This document shows positions 16,129-26,161 of a stretch of DNA of 64,000 nucleotides, piece after piece. Under the pieces are notes generated by a model, which was given only the letters and a program-made list of their open reading frames with translations, ran no database searches and was not told the origin of the DNA. The translations under genes and the position numbers were made by a program. Positions within the stretch are counted from its first letter, which is position 1; the number at the start of each line of letters is the position of its first letter. Location: contig NZ_JAHCSH010000003.1 of NCBI RefSeq assembly GCF_018474005.1, positions 372,001 through 436,000 on the forward strand. Direction: 5' to 3'. This stretch comes from Curvibacter sp. CHRR-16 (GTDB lineage: Bacteria > Pseudomonadota > Gammaproteobacteria > Burkholderiales > Burkholderiaceae_C).

Positions 16129-17235
16129 ATGGATACACCCGTCAAAGGTCTGGCTGCCAACAGTGAAAAAGCCAAAGCCCTGCAAGCTGCGTTGTCGCAA
16201 ATCGAGAAGCAATTTGGCAAAGGCACCATCATGCGTTTGGGAGAGGGCGAGCAGATCGAAGACATCCAAGTGGTGTCCACTGGCTCGCTGGGCTTGGACA
16301 TTGCGCTGGGCGTAGGCGGTTTGCCCCGTGGCCGTGTGGTTGAAATCTACGGCCCTGAATCCTCCGGTAAAACGACGCTAACCTTGCAAGTGATTGCCCA
16401 GATGCAAAAGCAAGGTGGCCAATGCGCGTTTGTGGATGCCGAACACGCGCTGGACGTGCAATACGCCCAAAAGCTGGGTGTGAACTTGCAAGAGCTGCTC
16501 ATCAGCCAGCCCGATACCGGTGAGCAAGCACTGGAGATCGTGGACAGCTTGGTGCGCTCTGGTGCGGTAGACCTCATCATCGTGGACTCGGTGGCAGCGC
16601 TCACCCCCAAGGCCGAACTGGAAGGCGAAATGGGCGACAGCCTGCCTGGTTTGCAAGCCCGTCTCATGAGCCAAGCGCTGCGCAAGCTCACCGCCCATAT
16701 CAAGAAGACCAACTGCATGGTCATCTTCATCAACCAGATCCGCATGAAGATCGGCGTCATGTTTGGCAGTCCAGAGACCACCACCGGCGGTAACGCGCTC
16801 AAGTTCTACGCCTCGGTGCGTTTGGATATTCGCCGCACTGGCACCATCAAAAAAGGCGAGGAAGCCATCGGCAACGAAACCAAGGTCAAGGTGGTCAAGA
16901 ATAAGGTGTCACCCCCGTTCAAAACGGCGGACTTTGACATCCTCTACGGTGAGGGCATCTCGCGCGAAGGCGAGATCATCGATATGGGTGTGAACGCTGG
17001 CATTTTGGAAAAGTCTGGGGCTTGGTACGCCTACAACGGCGAGAAGATAGGCCAAGGCCGGGACAACGCCCGCGAGTTCCTGCGTGAGAACGCTGACTTG
17101 TCGATTGAGATCGAAAACAAGGTGCGTGCGTCGCTGGGGATTCCATTGTTGCCCGTGAACGCATCCGCTGGCAGCGCTCCGGCTGCAGCACCTGCTAAGG
17201 CCAAGGGCAAGAAGGGCGATGCAGCAGCCGAATAA
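16129..17235 (+). CDS. recA: Recombinase RecA
   Basis: 368-residue ATP-dependent recombinase that forms filaments on single-stranded DNA, catalyses strand exchange and triggers LexA autocleavage. The Walker [10 protein letters not shown] is at about residues 74-82; VDAEHALD, the [15 protein letters not shown]alker B segment, and the [12 protein letters not shown] and [12 protein letters not shown] loop regions are all intact. The C-terminus is rich in Ala and Lys ([15 protein letters not shown]) rather than in the acidic residues of E. coli RecA. Regulation by LexA is indicated by the two boxes upstream. The last 17 bases overlap recX. Confidence 0.98.
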   Translation: MDTPVKGLAANSEKAKALQAALSQIEKQFGKGTIMRLGEGEQIEDIQVVSTGSLGLDIALGVGGLPRGRVVEIYGPESSGKTTLTLQVIAQMQKQGGQCAFVDAEHALDVQYAQKLGVNLQELLISQPDTGEQALEIVDSLVRSGAVDLIIVDSVAALTPKAELEGEMGDSLPGLQARLMSQALRKLTAHIKKTNCMVIFINQIRMKIGVMFGSPETTTGGNALKFYASVRLDIRRTGTIKKGEEAIGNETKVKVVKNKVSPPFKTADFDILYGEGISREGEIIDMGVNAGILEKSGAWYAYNGEKIGQGRDNAREFLRENADLSIEIENKVRASLGIPLLPVNASAGSAPAAAPAKAKGKKGDAAAE

Positions 17236-17692
17236 GCCACAGCCCGAGCCGCGCAAGCCGGGCTTATCTCTGACAGGGCGGGCGCTGGCTTTGCTCAGCC
17301 GCCGCGAGCATTCGCGCCCCGAGCTGGAGCGCAAACTGGCCAGCTATGCCGAAAGCCCAGAGCAATTGGCGAGCGTGCTCGATGCCTTGCAGGCCAAGGG
17401 CTTTATCAGCGAGGCGCGGGTGGTGGAGTCCCTGCTCAACCGCCGCGCCAGCCGCTTGGGGGCAGCGCGCATACGCCAAGAGCTGCAAGCCAAAGGTGTG
17501 GGCAGCCAAGCCGTGCAAGAGGCGATGGAGCAGTTGGCCGACTCTGAACTGGAACGTGCCCGTGCCGTGTGGCGCAAAAAGTTTGCAGAGCCCGCTACAA
17601 CACCACATGACAAGGCCAAACAAATGCGCTTTTTGCTAGGGCGTGGATTTGCGCCAACAGTCGTTCGGCAAATTTTGAATCCTGCGGATTAG
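17219..17692 (+). CDS. recX: Regulatory protein RecX
   Basis: 157-residue RecX, which binds RecA filaments and limits RecA activity. It shows the three tandem three-helix units of the family: [19 protein letters not shown], then [17 protein letters not shown]...[12 protein letters not shown], then [14 protein letters not shown] helices ending in [16 protein letters not shown]. The ATG lies within the recA 3' end (17-base overlap in another frame), so translation is likely coupled and recX shares the SOS-controlled transcript. Confidence 0.95.
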   Translation: MQQPNKPQPEPRKPGLSLTGRALALLSRREHSRPELERKLASYAESPEQLASVLDALQAKGFISEARVVESLLNRRASRLGAARIRQELQAKGVGSQAVQEAMEQLADSELERARAVWRKKFAEPATTPHDKAKQMRFLLGRGFAPTVVRQILNPAD

Positions 17693-17726
17693 TGCTTGAC
17701 AGGTAAGACACCATGCTGATGATGGG

Positions 17727-17743
17727 CTCCTTTGACGAAGGAG
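17727..17743 (+). promoter_or_regulatory. Hairpin enclosing the ribosome-binding site of the TctC gene
   Basis: CTCCTT (17727-17732) and AAGGAG (17738-17743) pair perfectly across the 5-base loop TGACG. The right arm is itself the Shine-Dalgarno of the next gene, 6 bases before ATG 17750. Folding would hide the ribosome site. No T run follows on either side, so it is not a terminator. Confidence 0.5.
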
Positions 17744-17749
17744 TGCCTG

Positions 17750-18778
17750 ATGGTTTTACCTTTTTCGCTGGCGTCACGCAGTGCCACCGCTTGTACGCGC
17801 CGTTCTTGTTTGACTGGCTTAGCCGGTGCGGCTCTTTCATCGATGGGTCTACCCGCCAGCGCCGCGTCAACGACGGCTGCTCCTGTCAATAAACTGGCAA
17901 ACAAACTGCATATCGTCATCCCCGCCAATCCAGGCGGAGGATGGGATCAGTTTGGCCATCGTCTTGGCGAGGCTCTGCGTGCAGCCGACTATGTATCGAA
18001 TTTGGAATACGAGAATATTCCGGGCAAAGGCGGCGTCATTGGTTTGGCGCATTACGCGCAGCATTACAGTGCAGATCCGGACGTGTTGCTGATAGGCGGC
18101 AGCGTGATGGAGGGTGCAATAGCCTTGCATAAGCCTGCGGTGAATCTCAAAAGTGTGCAGCCTCTTGCGCGCCTTGCTAGCGATTACATGGTCGTATTGG
18201 TCAAACCCGACTCGCCCATGCAAAGTCCCGAAGATGCTATAGCTACTCTACGGCGTGATGGGGCCAAGGTCGTCATCGCTGGTGGTTCAGCAGGTGGTAT
18301 TGATCATATTTACGCAGGCTTTTTGCTGCGTACTGCAGGATTGGATGCTTCACAAATGAGCTATCTACCGTTTGCAGGTGGAAAAGAGATCGTAGATGCC
18401 GTGCTATCGGGCAAAGCCACGCTGGCAGTCTCGGGTTTCAGTGAGAGCAAAGACCTTATCAGTTCAGGCAAGTTGCGTGCATTGGGCATCTCGTCACCCA
18501 AGCCTTTCTGGGGATTGCTACCCATGAAAAAGGCCGGCGTTGCCATTGACATCGCAAATTGGCGAGGGGTGTTTACGGGATCTCAAGTCTCCGCGCAGCG
18601 CAAGCTGCAAATGGTGGAGGCACTCAAAGCCACTACTGCCATGCCAGTATGGCAAAACATGGTTCAACAAAATGGCTGGCAATCGTCATGGTCCAGTGGC
18701 GCGGACTTTGAGGCTATATTGGACATTGAGGCGGGTTTATACGATTTGATGGTATCGGTGATGCGCCTCAAACCTTGA
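17750..18778 (+). CDS. Bug/TctC-type tripartite tricarboxylate transporter substrate-binding protein
   Basis: Periplasmic solute receptor of about 342 residues. The leader contains Arg-Arg in [17 protein letters not shown] and a cleavage site near PASA, so Tat export is possible but the motif is weak. The mature protein shows the TctC/Bug landmarks: [20 protein letters not shown] at the first ligand loop, [16 protein letters not shown], and [13 protein letters not shown] in the second domain. These receptors usually bind carboxylates. No TctA/TctB membrane genes are present, so it is an orphan. ATG 17750 has a perfect AAGGAG site. The 3' end overlaps the convergent argC by 11 bases. Confidence 0.87.
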   Translation: MVLPFSLASRSATACTRRSCLTGLAGAALSSMGLPASAASTTAAPVNKLANKLHIVIPANPGGGWDQFGHRLGEALRAADYVSNLEYENIPGKGGVIGLAHYAQHYSADPDVLLIGGSVMEGAIALHKPAVNLKSVQPLARLASDYMVVLVKPDSPMQSPEDAIATLRRDGAKVVIAGGSAGGIDHIYAGFLLRTAGLDASQMSYLPFAGGKEIVDAVLSGKATLAVSGFSESKDLISSGKLRALGISSPKPFWGLLPMKKAGVAIDIANWRGVFTGSQVSAQRKLQMVEALKATTAMPVWQNMVQQNGWQSSWSSGADFEAILDIEAGLYDLMVSVMRLKP

Positions 18779-19703
18779 GCATCAAGCGCAGGTTTTGCAC
18801 CGCCGCGCCGCTCGCACCTTTGCCCAAATTGTCCAAACGAGCGATCAGCACTGCATGGGCAAACCCGTCGGCTGCAGCATCGTTGGCAAACACGCGCAAC
18901 TCCAGTTGGTTGGTGTTGGCCAGTGCCACTGCATCCAATTTATTGTCCGCAGTAGCAGGCAAAACCTTGACCCATTCGCTGCCCGCATAGTGCGCTGCCA
19001 GTGCAGCGTGCAGTTGCTGGGCTGTCGGTTTGCCGGGCAGACTGTCCAAGTCCAGAGGCAATTGCACCAGCATGCCCTGAGCAAAGTTGCCCACAGCGGG
19101 AATGAACAAGGGGCGGCGGTTCAGCCCGGTGTAGTGCATGATTTCTGGAATGTGTTTGTGCTTCAAGCCCAAAGCGTAGGCTTCATAGGGGGCGGCAGTG
19201 CCCGCTTCGTAAGCCTCAATCATCGGACGCCCGCCACCGCTGTAGCCGCTGACTGATGGCAAATAGACTGTGAAGTCGGCAGGTATCAGATGCGCATCGA
19301 TCAAGGGGCGCAACAGGGCGATAGCACCCGTGGCGTAGCAGCCGGGGTTGGCCACACGGCGGGCTTGGCGTACTCGTTCAGCTTGGTCTGCACACAGTTC
19401 GGGAAAACCATAGACCCAGCCATCGCTCACGCGGTGGGCGGTGGAGGCATCGATGATGCGTGGGCCAGGTTTGCCGCTTTCTTGCTCCAAAGCATCGATC
19501 ATGGCGACCGATTCGCGGGCGGCATCGTCGTGCAGGCACAGGATGACCAAGTCGGCTTGGGCCATGATGGCTTTTTTGGCCGCAGGGTCTTTGCGCTTAT
19601 CGGGGGCTATGCTCAGCAGTTCGATAGCTGTTAGCTGTTGCAGGCGTTCACGGATTTGCAGGCCAGTGGTGCCTGCTTCGCCGTCAATGAAAACGGTTGG
19701 CAT
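18768..19703 (-). CDS. argC: N-acetyl-gamma-glutamyl-phosphate reductase (short type)
   Basis: Arginine biosynthesis enzyme reducing N-acetylglutamyl-5-phosphate to the semialdehyde with NADPH. At 311 residues it belongs to the short ArgC class 2. The nucleotide loop is [16 protein letters not shown] near the N-terminus, the catalytic Cys122 lies in [11 protein letters not shown], and the C-terminal half has [12 protein letters not shown] and the conserved HKHIPEI. ATG 19703 is preferred because it begins the conserved [11 protein letters not shown]; longer upstream frames add no conserved sequence. No other arginine genes are nearby. Confidence 0.93.
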   Translation of the reverse strand: MPTVFIDGEAGTTGLQIRERLQQLTAIELLSIAPDKRKDPAAKKAIMAQADLVILCLHDDAARESVAMIDALEQESGKPGPRIIDASTAHRVSDGWVYGFPELCADQAERVRQARRVANPGCYATGAIALLRPLIDAHLIPADFTVYLPSVSGYSGGGRPMIEAYEAGTAAPYEAYALGLKHKHIPEIMHYTGLNRRPLFIPAVGNFAQGMLVQLPLDLDSLPGKPTAQQLHAALAAHYAGSEWVKVLPATADNKLDAVALANTNQLELRVFANDAAADGFAHAVLIARLDNLGKGASGAAVQNLRLMLKV

Positions 19704-19855
19704 GGTCAAAAAAAGGAGCGTTGGGTCGAGGGAATGGCGGGTTGTATGACAAGTGCAAGACCTTGTGCATCGCAACATGATACAGTCGCGGGGCTTTGAC
19801 GAGTGCCAGCGCGGGTGTGCTGGCGAAGTTTTGAACTGTCCCAGAGAGAGACGTC

Positions 19856-21016
<1,161 letters not shown>

Positions 21017-21031
21017 AGGCGGAGAACAAAC

Positions 21032-21925
21032 ATGTCTATCTTTATCAATAAAGACACCAAGGTCATCACCCAAGGTATCACTGGCAAGACTGGCCAGTTC
21101 CACACCGAAAAGTGCATTGAGTACGCAAACGGCAAGAACTGCTTTGTGGCTGGTGTGAACCCCAAGAAGGCCGGCGAAAAGATTTTCGATGTGCCAATTT
21201 ACGCCTCTGTGAAGGAAGCTTCGCAAGCCACAGGCGCTACCGTGTCTGTGATCTACGTGCCACCAGCAGGTGCTGCTGCTGCTATCTGGGAAGCCGTGGA
21301 AGCGGACTTGGACTTGGCGATTTGCATCACCGAAGGCATTCCAGTGCGCGACATGCTCGAAGTGCGCAACAAAATGAAGGCCAAGGAAGCGGCTGGTGGC
21401 AAGAAAACCTTGCTGCTCGGCCCCAACTGCCCTGGCCTGATCACGCCTGACGAAATCAAGATCGGCATCATGCCCGGCCACATCCACAAGAAGGGTCGCG
21501 TTGGTGTGGTGAGCCGTTCCGGTACGCTCACCTATGAAGCCGTGGCCCAGTTGTCCGAATTGGGCATTGGCCAGTCTTCTGCGGTCGGTATCGGCGGCGA
21601 CCCGATCAACGGTCTGAAGCACATTGATGTGATGAAGGCTTTCAACGACGATCCCGACACCGATGCCGTGATCATGATTGGTGAAATCGGTGGTCCCGAT
21701 GAAGCCGATGCAGCCCGTTGGGTTAAATCCAACATGAAGAAACCTGTGGTGGGCTTCATCGCTGGCGTGACAGCACCTCCCGGAAAACGCATGGGCCACG
21801 CTGGTGCGCTCATCTCCGGTGGTGCAGACACAGCTGATGCCAAACTCGCCATCATGGAAGAGTGTGGCTTCAAGGTGACCCGCAACCCATCTGAAATGGG
21901 CAAGTTGCTCAAGGCATTGCTCTGA
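21032..21925 (+). CDS. sucD: Succinyl-CoA ligase [ADP-forming] subunit alpha
   Basis: 297-residue partner of SucC that carries the CoA-binding Rossmann domain and the phosphohistidine. Visible motifs: [16 protein letters not shown] at the N-terminus (CoA binding), [20 protein letters not shown], and [13 protein letters not shown] containing the phosphorylated His. It is directly downstream of sucC in one operon, which ends at a strong intrinsic terminator 31 bases after the stop. Confidence 0.97.
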   Translation: MSIFINKDTKVITQGITGKTGQFHTEKCIEYANGKNCFVAGVNPKKAGEKIFDVPIYASVKEASQATGATVSVIYVPPAGAAAAIWEAVEADLDLAICITEGIPVRDMLEVRNKMKAKEAAGGKKTLLLGPNCPGLITPDEIKIGIMPGHIHKKGRVGVVSRSGTLTYEAVAQLSELGIGQSSAVGIGGDPINGLKHIDVMKAFNDDPDTDAVIMIGEIGGPDEADAARWVKSNMKKPVVGFIAGVTAPPGKRMGHAGALISGGADTADAKLAIMEECGFKVTRNPSEMGKLLKALL

Positions 21926-21956
21926 TTCGATCAGCGTAAGCCATAAGCACAATCGA

Positions 21957-21998
21957 GAGTTTGCCGTTTACACTGAGCGGCAAACTCTTTTTTTATTT
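21957..21998 (+). terminator. Rho-independent terminator of sucCD
   Basis: GAGTTTGCCG (21957-21966) and CGGCAAACTC (21978-21987) form a perfect 10-bp stem with an 11-base loop, followed by TTTTTTTATTT. It separates sucCD from the kinase operon. Confidence 0.92.
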
Positions 21999-22034
21999 AC
22001 GCTGTAACAAAAGGTATTTCGCCAAGGAGTCGAT

Positions 22035-24635
22035 GTGGTACGTACAAGCACACGAAAGAATCACTTTCGCCGCTGGGAAGTTTTCCTGGTGTGTAGCTTG
22101 GCCGTGGTGTGGTTGTTTACCAAATGGGCAACCCCTTGGTGGGACAGCATGGAGCGTCGGCTGTATGACGCTGTGACCACAGCGCAATCTACACAAGCAT
22201 CGGAACGGATTGCAATCATCGCGATAGATGAGGCCAGTATCGTCAGTTTAGGGCGTTGGCCATGGGCCAGAGATGTGCACGCCCGCTTGATTGATATGTT
22301 GGCAGCAGCGCATGCTAAAACGGTCGTCCTTAGCATGCCATTGCTGGAGCCGCAGGTGGACCCGGGGTTGAATGCCATACTCAAAATGCGTTTTGTGCTG
22401 GACACCATGCCAAGTGGAGCCAATTCCCCTCTAGCACCTCTGGTAGATGAAGCGATGCAGGCTTTGGATGGAGATGCCAAGTTGGCTGCCAGTATCCAGC
22501 AAGCAGGCAATGTTTTGTTGGCGCAAACATTCGAATGGGGACCTGCTGGTGCACAGGTGGAAGTTGCACCGTCCAGTTTTGCCGCCAAAAGTGCGGTGGC
22601 TGGCAATGTGGCGGGCGTGCAATCTGCACGGCGTGGGGTTTGGCCGATGGAAGCGTTTGCCAACCACGCAGCGTTCATAGGGCATAGCGCATTGGCAGCA
22701 GACCCCGATGGAGTATTGCGCCGTGAGCAACTCTTGGTGCAATACGGCGGCCGGTTGTACCCGTCACTGGCACTGGCTACAGCAGCACATAGCCTGAGCT
22801 TGTCCGCAGCGCAAATACGTTGGCAAGACAACGATGGCATACGCTTAGGTCGCATTCATTTGCGTACCAACCGTGATGCCAGTCTTTGGATGCAGTTTTA
22901 CAAGAGTAGTAGCCAACACCCTGCTTTTGCGGTTGATTCGTTTGTAGATGTCCTTACAGGCAAGATTCCTGCATCGAAGTACAAAGACAAGGTTGTGTTG
23001 ATTGGGGTGACGACTGGACAGGCATCGCAGCAATTCTCCATACCGGGTGCATTGGCATATCCGGTGGAAGGTTTGGCGCAAGCTGTAGCGGACATTCTGA
23101 GCGAAAGCTACTACGTGCAAATGCCTTACGGGAACATTCTGAGCATTGCCTTGTTCGGTTTGCTGGTGGGTGGCCTGTTGCTTATGGCCCTATGGGAGTC
23201 CCGTTATACATACATCTTCTGCATTGCTTTGACCATCACCTTGGTGGGGGCAGAGGTGATTTTGCTAACCCAAGCGCGCATGTGGTTGGAGTTGTTATGG
23301 CCGGCGTGCTTCATGGCTGTGGGGGGCAGCTTGCTGTGGGCATGGCAAGTGCAGCAACAAAGACGCCCCTCCTTGCAAGCAGGACAGGATGCGAATGAAG
23401 CCTTGCGTTCGATGGGCTTGTCGCTGCAGACTCAGGGGCAACTGGATTTGGCGTTTGATCAGTTCAAACGCGTGCATCCGACGGCCGTGTTGTTGGATAA
23501 CTTGTATGCCCTTGCTTCGGATTTCGAACGCAAGCGCCAATTCAACAAGGCGGCAGATGTCTATCGACACCTGTTGGACATGGATTCGACCTATAAAGAT
23601 GCGCGTATCAAGTTGCAGCGTGTGCAACAGATTGCTGATAACGTGGTTTTAGGTGCTGCAAACACTGGCAAAAACGGCGTGTTGCTGCAGTCTGATAGCG
23701 CGATAGAAAAGCCCACGCTTGGCCGCTACACTGTGGAGCGAGAGTTGGGGAAGGGGTCTATGGGGGTCGTGTATGTTGGGCACGATATCAAAATTGGCCG
23801 CGCAGTTGCCATCAAAACGATGGCACTGAGTCAAGAGTTTGCACAAGAGGATTTGGCCGAGGCACGCAAGCGATTTTTCCGTGAAGCCGAGATGGCGGGT
23901 TGCTTGCAACACCAAAACATCGTCACGATTTTCGATGCCGGCGAGGAGCACGATCTGGCCTATATAGCAATGGAGCTACTCGAAGGGCACGATCTGACGC
24001 CGCATTGCAAACCAGCGAATTTGTTGACCGTTGAAACCGTTCTCTCTATCGTTTCTCGCGTGGCAGATGCCTTGGATTACGCCCATGACCGACGTGTACT
24101 GCACCGGGATATCAAACCAGCCAACGTGATGTACGACGCCAAGACCGATATGGTGAAGGTGACAGACTTTGGCATTGCCCGTATCACGGATGCAACCAAG
24201 ACACGCACGGCGTTGGTGCTTGGGACGCCCAGCTACATGTCACCTGAGCAATTGGCTGGCCGCAACATGGATGGTCGTTCTGATCAATACTCCTTGGCGG
24301 TCATGCTGTTTCAGTTGCTCACAGGCGTACTGCCATTCAGAGCAGATACTATGACTGAGTTGATGTACAAAATATCCAATGCACAAGCCCCTGATTTGCG
24401 TTCACTGCGGGAGGAGTTGCCCAGAGAGCTGGCACAGCTTGTGCAAAAGGCGATGGATAAAAATCCACACAAACGTTTTGCACGTTGCTCAGATATGGCC
24501 AAGCAGTTGAGGCTAATACTCGCTGCAATGCAGGCTAGGCAGTCAGATAAGCACGATGAGGATATGCATGGGAGCAGTTTTCAAGAGACCGTTTTTCAGC
24601 CTGAGTGGGGGGAGACCGGTAGGCAAGCTTTGTGA
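22035..24635 (+). CDS. CHASE2-TPR-serine/threonine protein kinase
   Basis: 866-residue membrane receptor kinase. Order of parts: TM1 (~16-33); a periplasmic CHASE2-like sensor (~40-365, with ERIAIIAIDEASIVSLGRWP and VVLIGVTTGQASQQF); three helices (~367-440); a TPR-like stretch (~455-535, LDLAFDQFKRVHP and FNKAADVYRHLLDMD); and a Hanks-type kinase (~565-835). Kinase residues are intact: glycine loop GKGSMG (572-577), Lys594, HRD 690-692 with Asn697, DFG at 711-713, and SPE at 736-738. The GTG start has AAGGAG 5 bases upstream. The stop overlaps the PP2C start by 4 bases. The periplasmic ligand and the cytoplasmic substrates are unknown. Confidence 0.92.
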   Translation: MVRTSTRKNHFRRWEVFLVCSLAVVWLFTKWATPWWDSMERRLYDAVTTAQSTQASERIAIIAIDEASIVSLGRWPWARDVHARLIDMLAAAHAKTVVLSMPLLEPQVDPGLNAILKMRFVLDTMPSGANSPLAPLVDEAMQALDGDAKLAASIQQAGNVLLAQTFEWGPAGAQVEVAPSSFAAKSAVAGNVAGVQSARRGVWPMEAFANHAAFIGHSALAADPDGVLRREQLLVQYGGRLYPSLALATAAHSLSLSAAQIRWQDNDGIRLGRIHLRTNRDASLWMQFYKSSSQHPAFAVDSFVDVLTGKIPASKYKDKVVLIGVTTGQASQQFSIPGALAYPVEGLAQAVADILSESYYVQMPYGNILSIALFGLLVGGLLLMALWESRYTYIFCIALTITLVGAEVILLTQARMWLELLWPACFMAVGGSLLWAWQVQQQRRPSLQAGQDANEALRSMGLSLQTQGQLDLAFDQFKRVHPTAVLLDNLYALASDFERKRQFNKAADVYRHLLDMDSTYKDARIKLQRVQQIADNVVLGAANTGKNGVLLQSDSAIEKPTLGRYTVERELGKGSMGVVYVGHDIKIGRAVAIKTMALSQEFAQEDLAEARKRFFREAEMAGCLQHQNIVTIFDAGEEHDLAYIAMELLEGHDLTPHCKPANLLTVETVLSIVSRVADALDYAHDRRVLHRDIKPANVMYDAKTDMVKVTDFGIARITDATKTRTALVLGTPSYMSPEQLAGRNMDGRSDQYSLAVMLFQLLTGVLPFRADTMTELMYKISNAQAPDLRSLREELPRELAQLVQKAMDKNPHKRFARCSDMAKQLRLILAAMQARQSDKHDEDMHGSSFQETVFQPEWGETGRQAL

Positions 24636-25435
24636 CACAGGCGTGGCGTATGCAGTTTGAGTTTGTGACACGAACCGACACCGGTTTGCTGCGTAAAAAC
24701 AACGAGGACGCCATTTCAGTGGATGCCGCGGCGGGTGTTGCCGTGTTGGCCGATGGTATGGGGGGATACAACGCAGGAGAAATTGCCAGCAATATGGCGG
24801 CGACTTTTATCTGCCGTGAACTCACAGCTTGGATGCAGACTCGCTCCGATCCTGTCGTCAGCGCCGATGTGGCCCGCGCAGTACGCTTGGCTATTGCCAA
24901 TGCCAATACGGCAGTCCTGAATTCGGCACTGAGTAATCCGAATTTCGCTGGCATGGGTACCACCTTGGTGGTGTGGGTGTGGCACGGTACGGGGTGCACT
25001 ATCGGCCATATTGGTGATTCTCGGTGCTATCTCTGGCGCGCAGGTTCTTTGCGGCGCTTGACTAAAGACCATTCTTTGTTGCAAGAGCACATCGATGCTG
25101 GATTGATGACCCCACTGGAAGCTGAAACAGCCACCATACGCAACTTGGTCACGCGTGCTTTAGGCGTGGCAGAAGAGGTGGATATTGAGCTGGCACACTG
25201 CCAACCTGAAATTGGCGATGTTTATTTGCTCTGTTCGGATGGTTTGACCGATATGGTGTCTGATCTGCAAATAGCTAGAATTCTTGAAACCGATGCTGAT
25301 TTGGCTCAAAAAGCCACAAGCTTGGTTGCAATAGCGAATGCAGAGGGTGGACGCGATAACATATCTGTACTTTTGGCGCAGAGCAATGCACTAACGCAAA
25401 GTCAGGGCATCATTGCTAGACTTTGGCGCAAATAA
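24632..25435 (+). CDS. PP2C-family protein serine/threonine phosphatase
   Basis: 267-residue metal-dependent phosphatase (PppA/Stp type) expected to reverse the adjacent kinase. Metal and phosphate-site motifs are complete: RKNNEDA (Asp26), LADGMGGYNAGE (Asp41), GMGTTLVV, IGHIGDSRCYLWR, LLCSDGLTDMV and GGRDNISVLL. No membrane segment is present, so it is cytosolic. The GTG start overlaps the kinase TGA (GTGA), indicating translational coupling; an ATG at 24650 is an alternative start. Confidence 0.93.
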   Translation: MTQAWRMQFEFVTRTDTGLLRKNNEDAISVDAAAGVAVLADGMGGYNAGEIASNMAATFICRELTAWMQTRSDPVVSADVARAVRLAIANANTAVLNSALSNPNFAGMGTTLVVWVWHGTGCTIGHIGDSRCYLWRAGSLRRLTKDHSLLQEHIDAGLMTPLEAETATIRNLVTRALGVAEEVDIELAHCQPEIGDVYLLCSDGLTDMVSDLQIARILETDADLAQKATSLVAIANAEGGRDNISVLLAQSNALTQSQGIIARLWRK

Positions 25436-25463
25436 ATGAAACCCACAAATAAGGAGTAGGTCA

Positions 25464-26132
25464 ATGCCGAAAATGATCGTGTCGATCGATGAGGTAGTGA
25501 TCAAGGAAGTCCAGCTCGTCAAGGACAGGACAACTATTGGTAGGCGTCCTTATAACGATGTCGTGATAGACAACTTGGCTGTCAGTGGTGAGCATGCTGT
25601 TGTTCAGTTTGCTGGCAATGATGTGTACATCGAGGATCTCAATAGCACCAATGGAACCTATGTCAACGGCAAAGCCGTGAAGCGCCAACAGCTTGCCCAT
25701 GGTGACAGCATTGAAATTGGTAAATACAAAATCAAGTTTGCGGGCGAATTGGGTCAGGCCGTTGCCGCAGTTGAAAAGCCCCCGGCGGCTAAGAATAGTG
25801 GTTTTGCACAACTCAATGCCAATCCAAGCACTGGTTTTGGAACCATTTCTGCTACCGAAGCGGCAGCATCACTGCAAGCAAGTATCAAGGTTCTTTCCGG
25901 CGTAGCCAGTGGGCGTGAGGTGTTGCTATCTAAAGTCGTCACTACGATTGGAAAACCGGGCGTGGCGGTGGCGGCTATTACGCGCAGGCAGCAAGGCTAT
26001 GTAGTACACCATGTGGAAGGTTCGGGGAATCCCACTCTCAATGGTGCCCCATTGGGCCCGGATCCTGTTGCATTGCAAAACGGCGATGTGGTGGAGTTGG
26101 CTGGTACCAAAATGCAATTCATTCAAGGTTGA
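25464..26132 (+). CDS. Tandem FHA-domain phosphothreonine adaptor
   Basis: 222-residue cytosolic protein. The N-terminal FHA domain (~1-95) has all phosphothreonine-binding landmarks: Gly26-Arg27 (GRRPYND), Ser41-x-x-His44 (SGEH) and Asn63-Gly64 (NSTNGTYVNG). After an Ala/Pro/Ser linker, residues ~138-222 look like a second, degenerate FHA fold (TTIGKPGVAVAAITRR, then NPTLNGAPLGPD...LQNGDVVELAGTKMQFI) that retains the beta pattern but lacks the Ser-x-x-His motif. It lies 28 bases after the phosphatase and 29 before the ATPase gene, so it probably links kinase output to that ATPase or another partner. Confidence 0.9.
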   Translation: MPKMIVSIDEVVIKEVQLVKDRTTIGRRPYNDVVIDNLAVSGEHAVVQFAGNDVYIEDLNSTNGTYVNGKAVKRQQLAHGDSIEIGKYKIKFAGELGQAVAAVEKPPAAKNSGFAQLNANPSTGFGTISATEAAASLQASIKVLSGVASGREVLLSKVVTTIGKPGVAVAAITRRQQGYVVHHVEGSGNPTLNGAPLGPDPVALQNGDVVELAGTKMQFIQG

Positions 26133-26161
26133 GGAAGTAATTCGGGAATGAGGATATTGGC

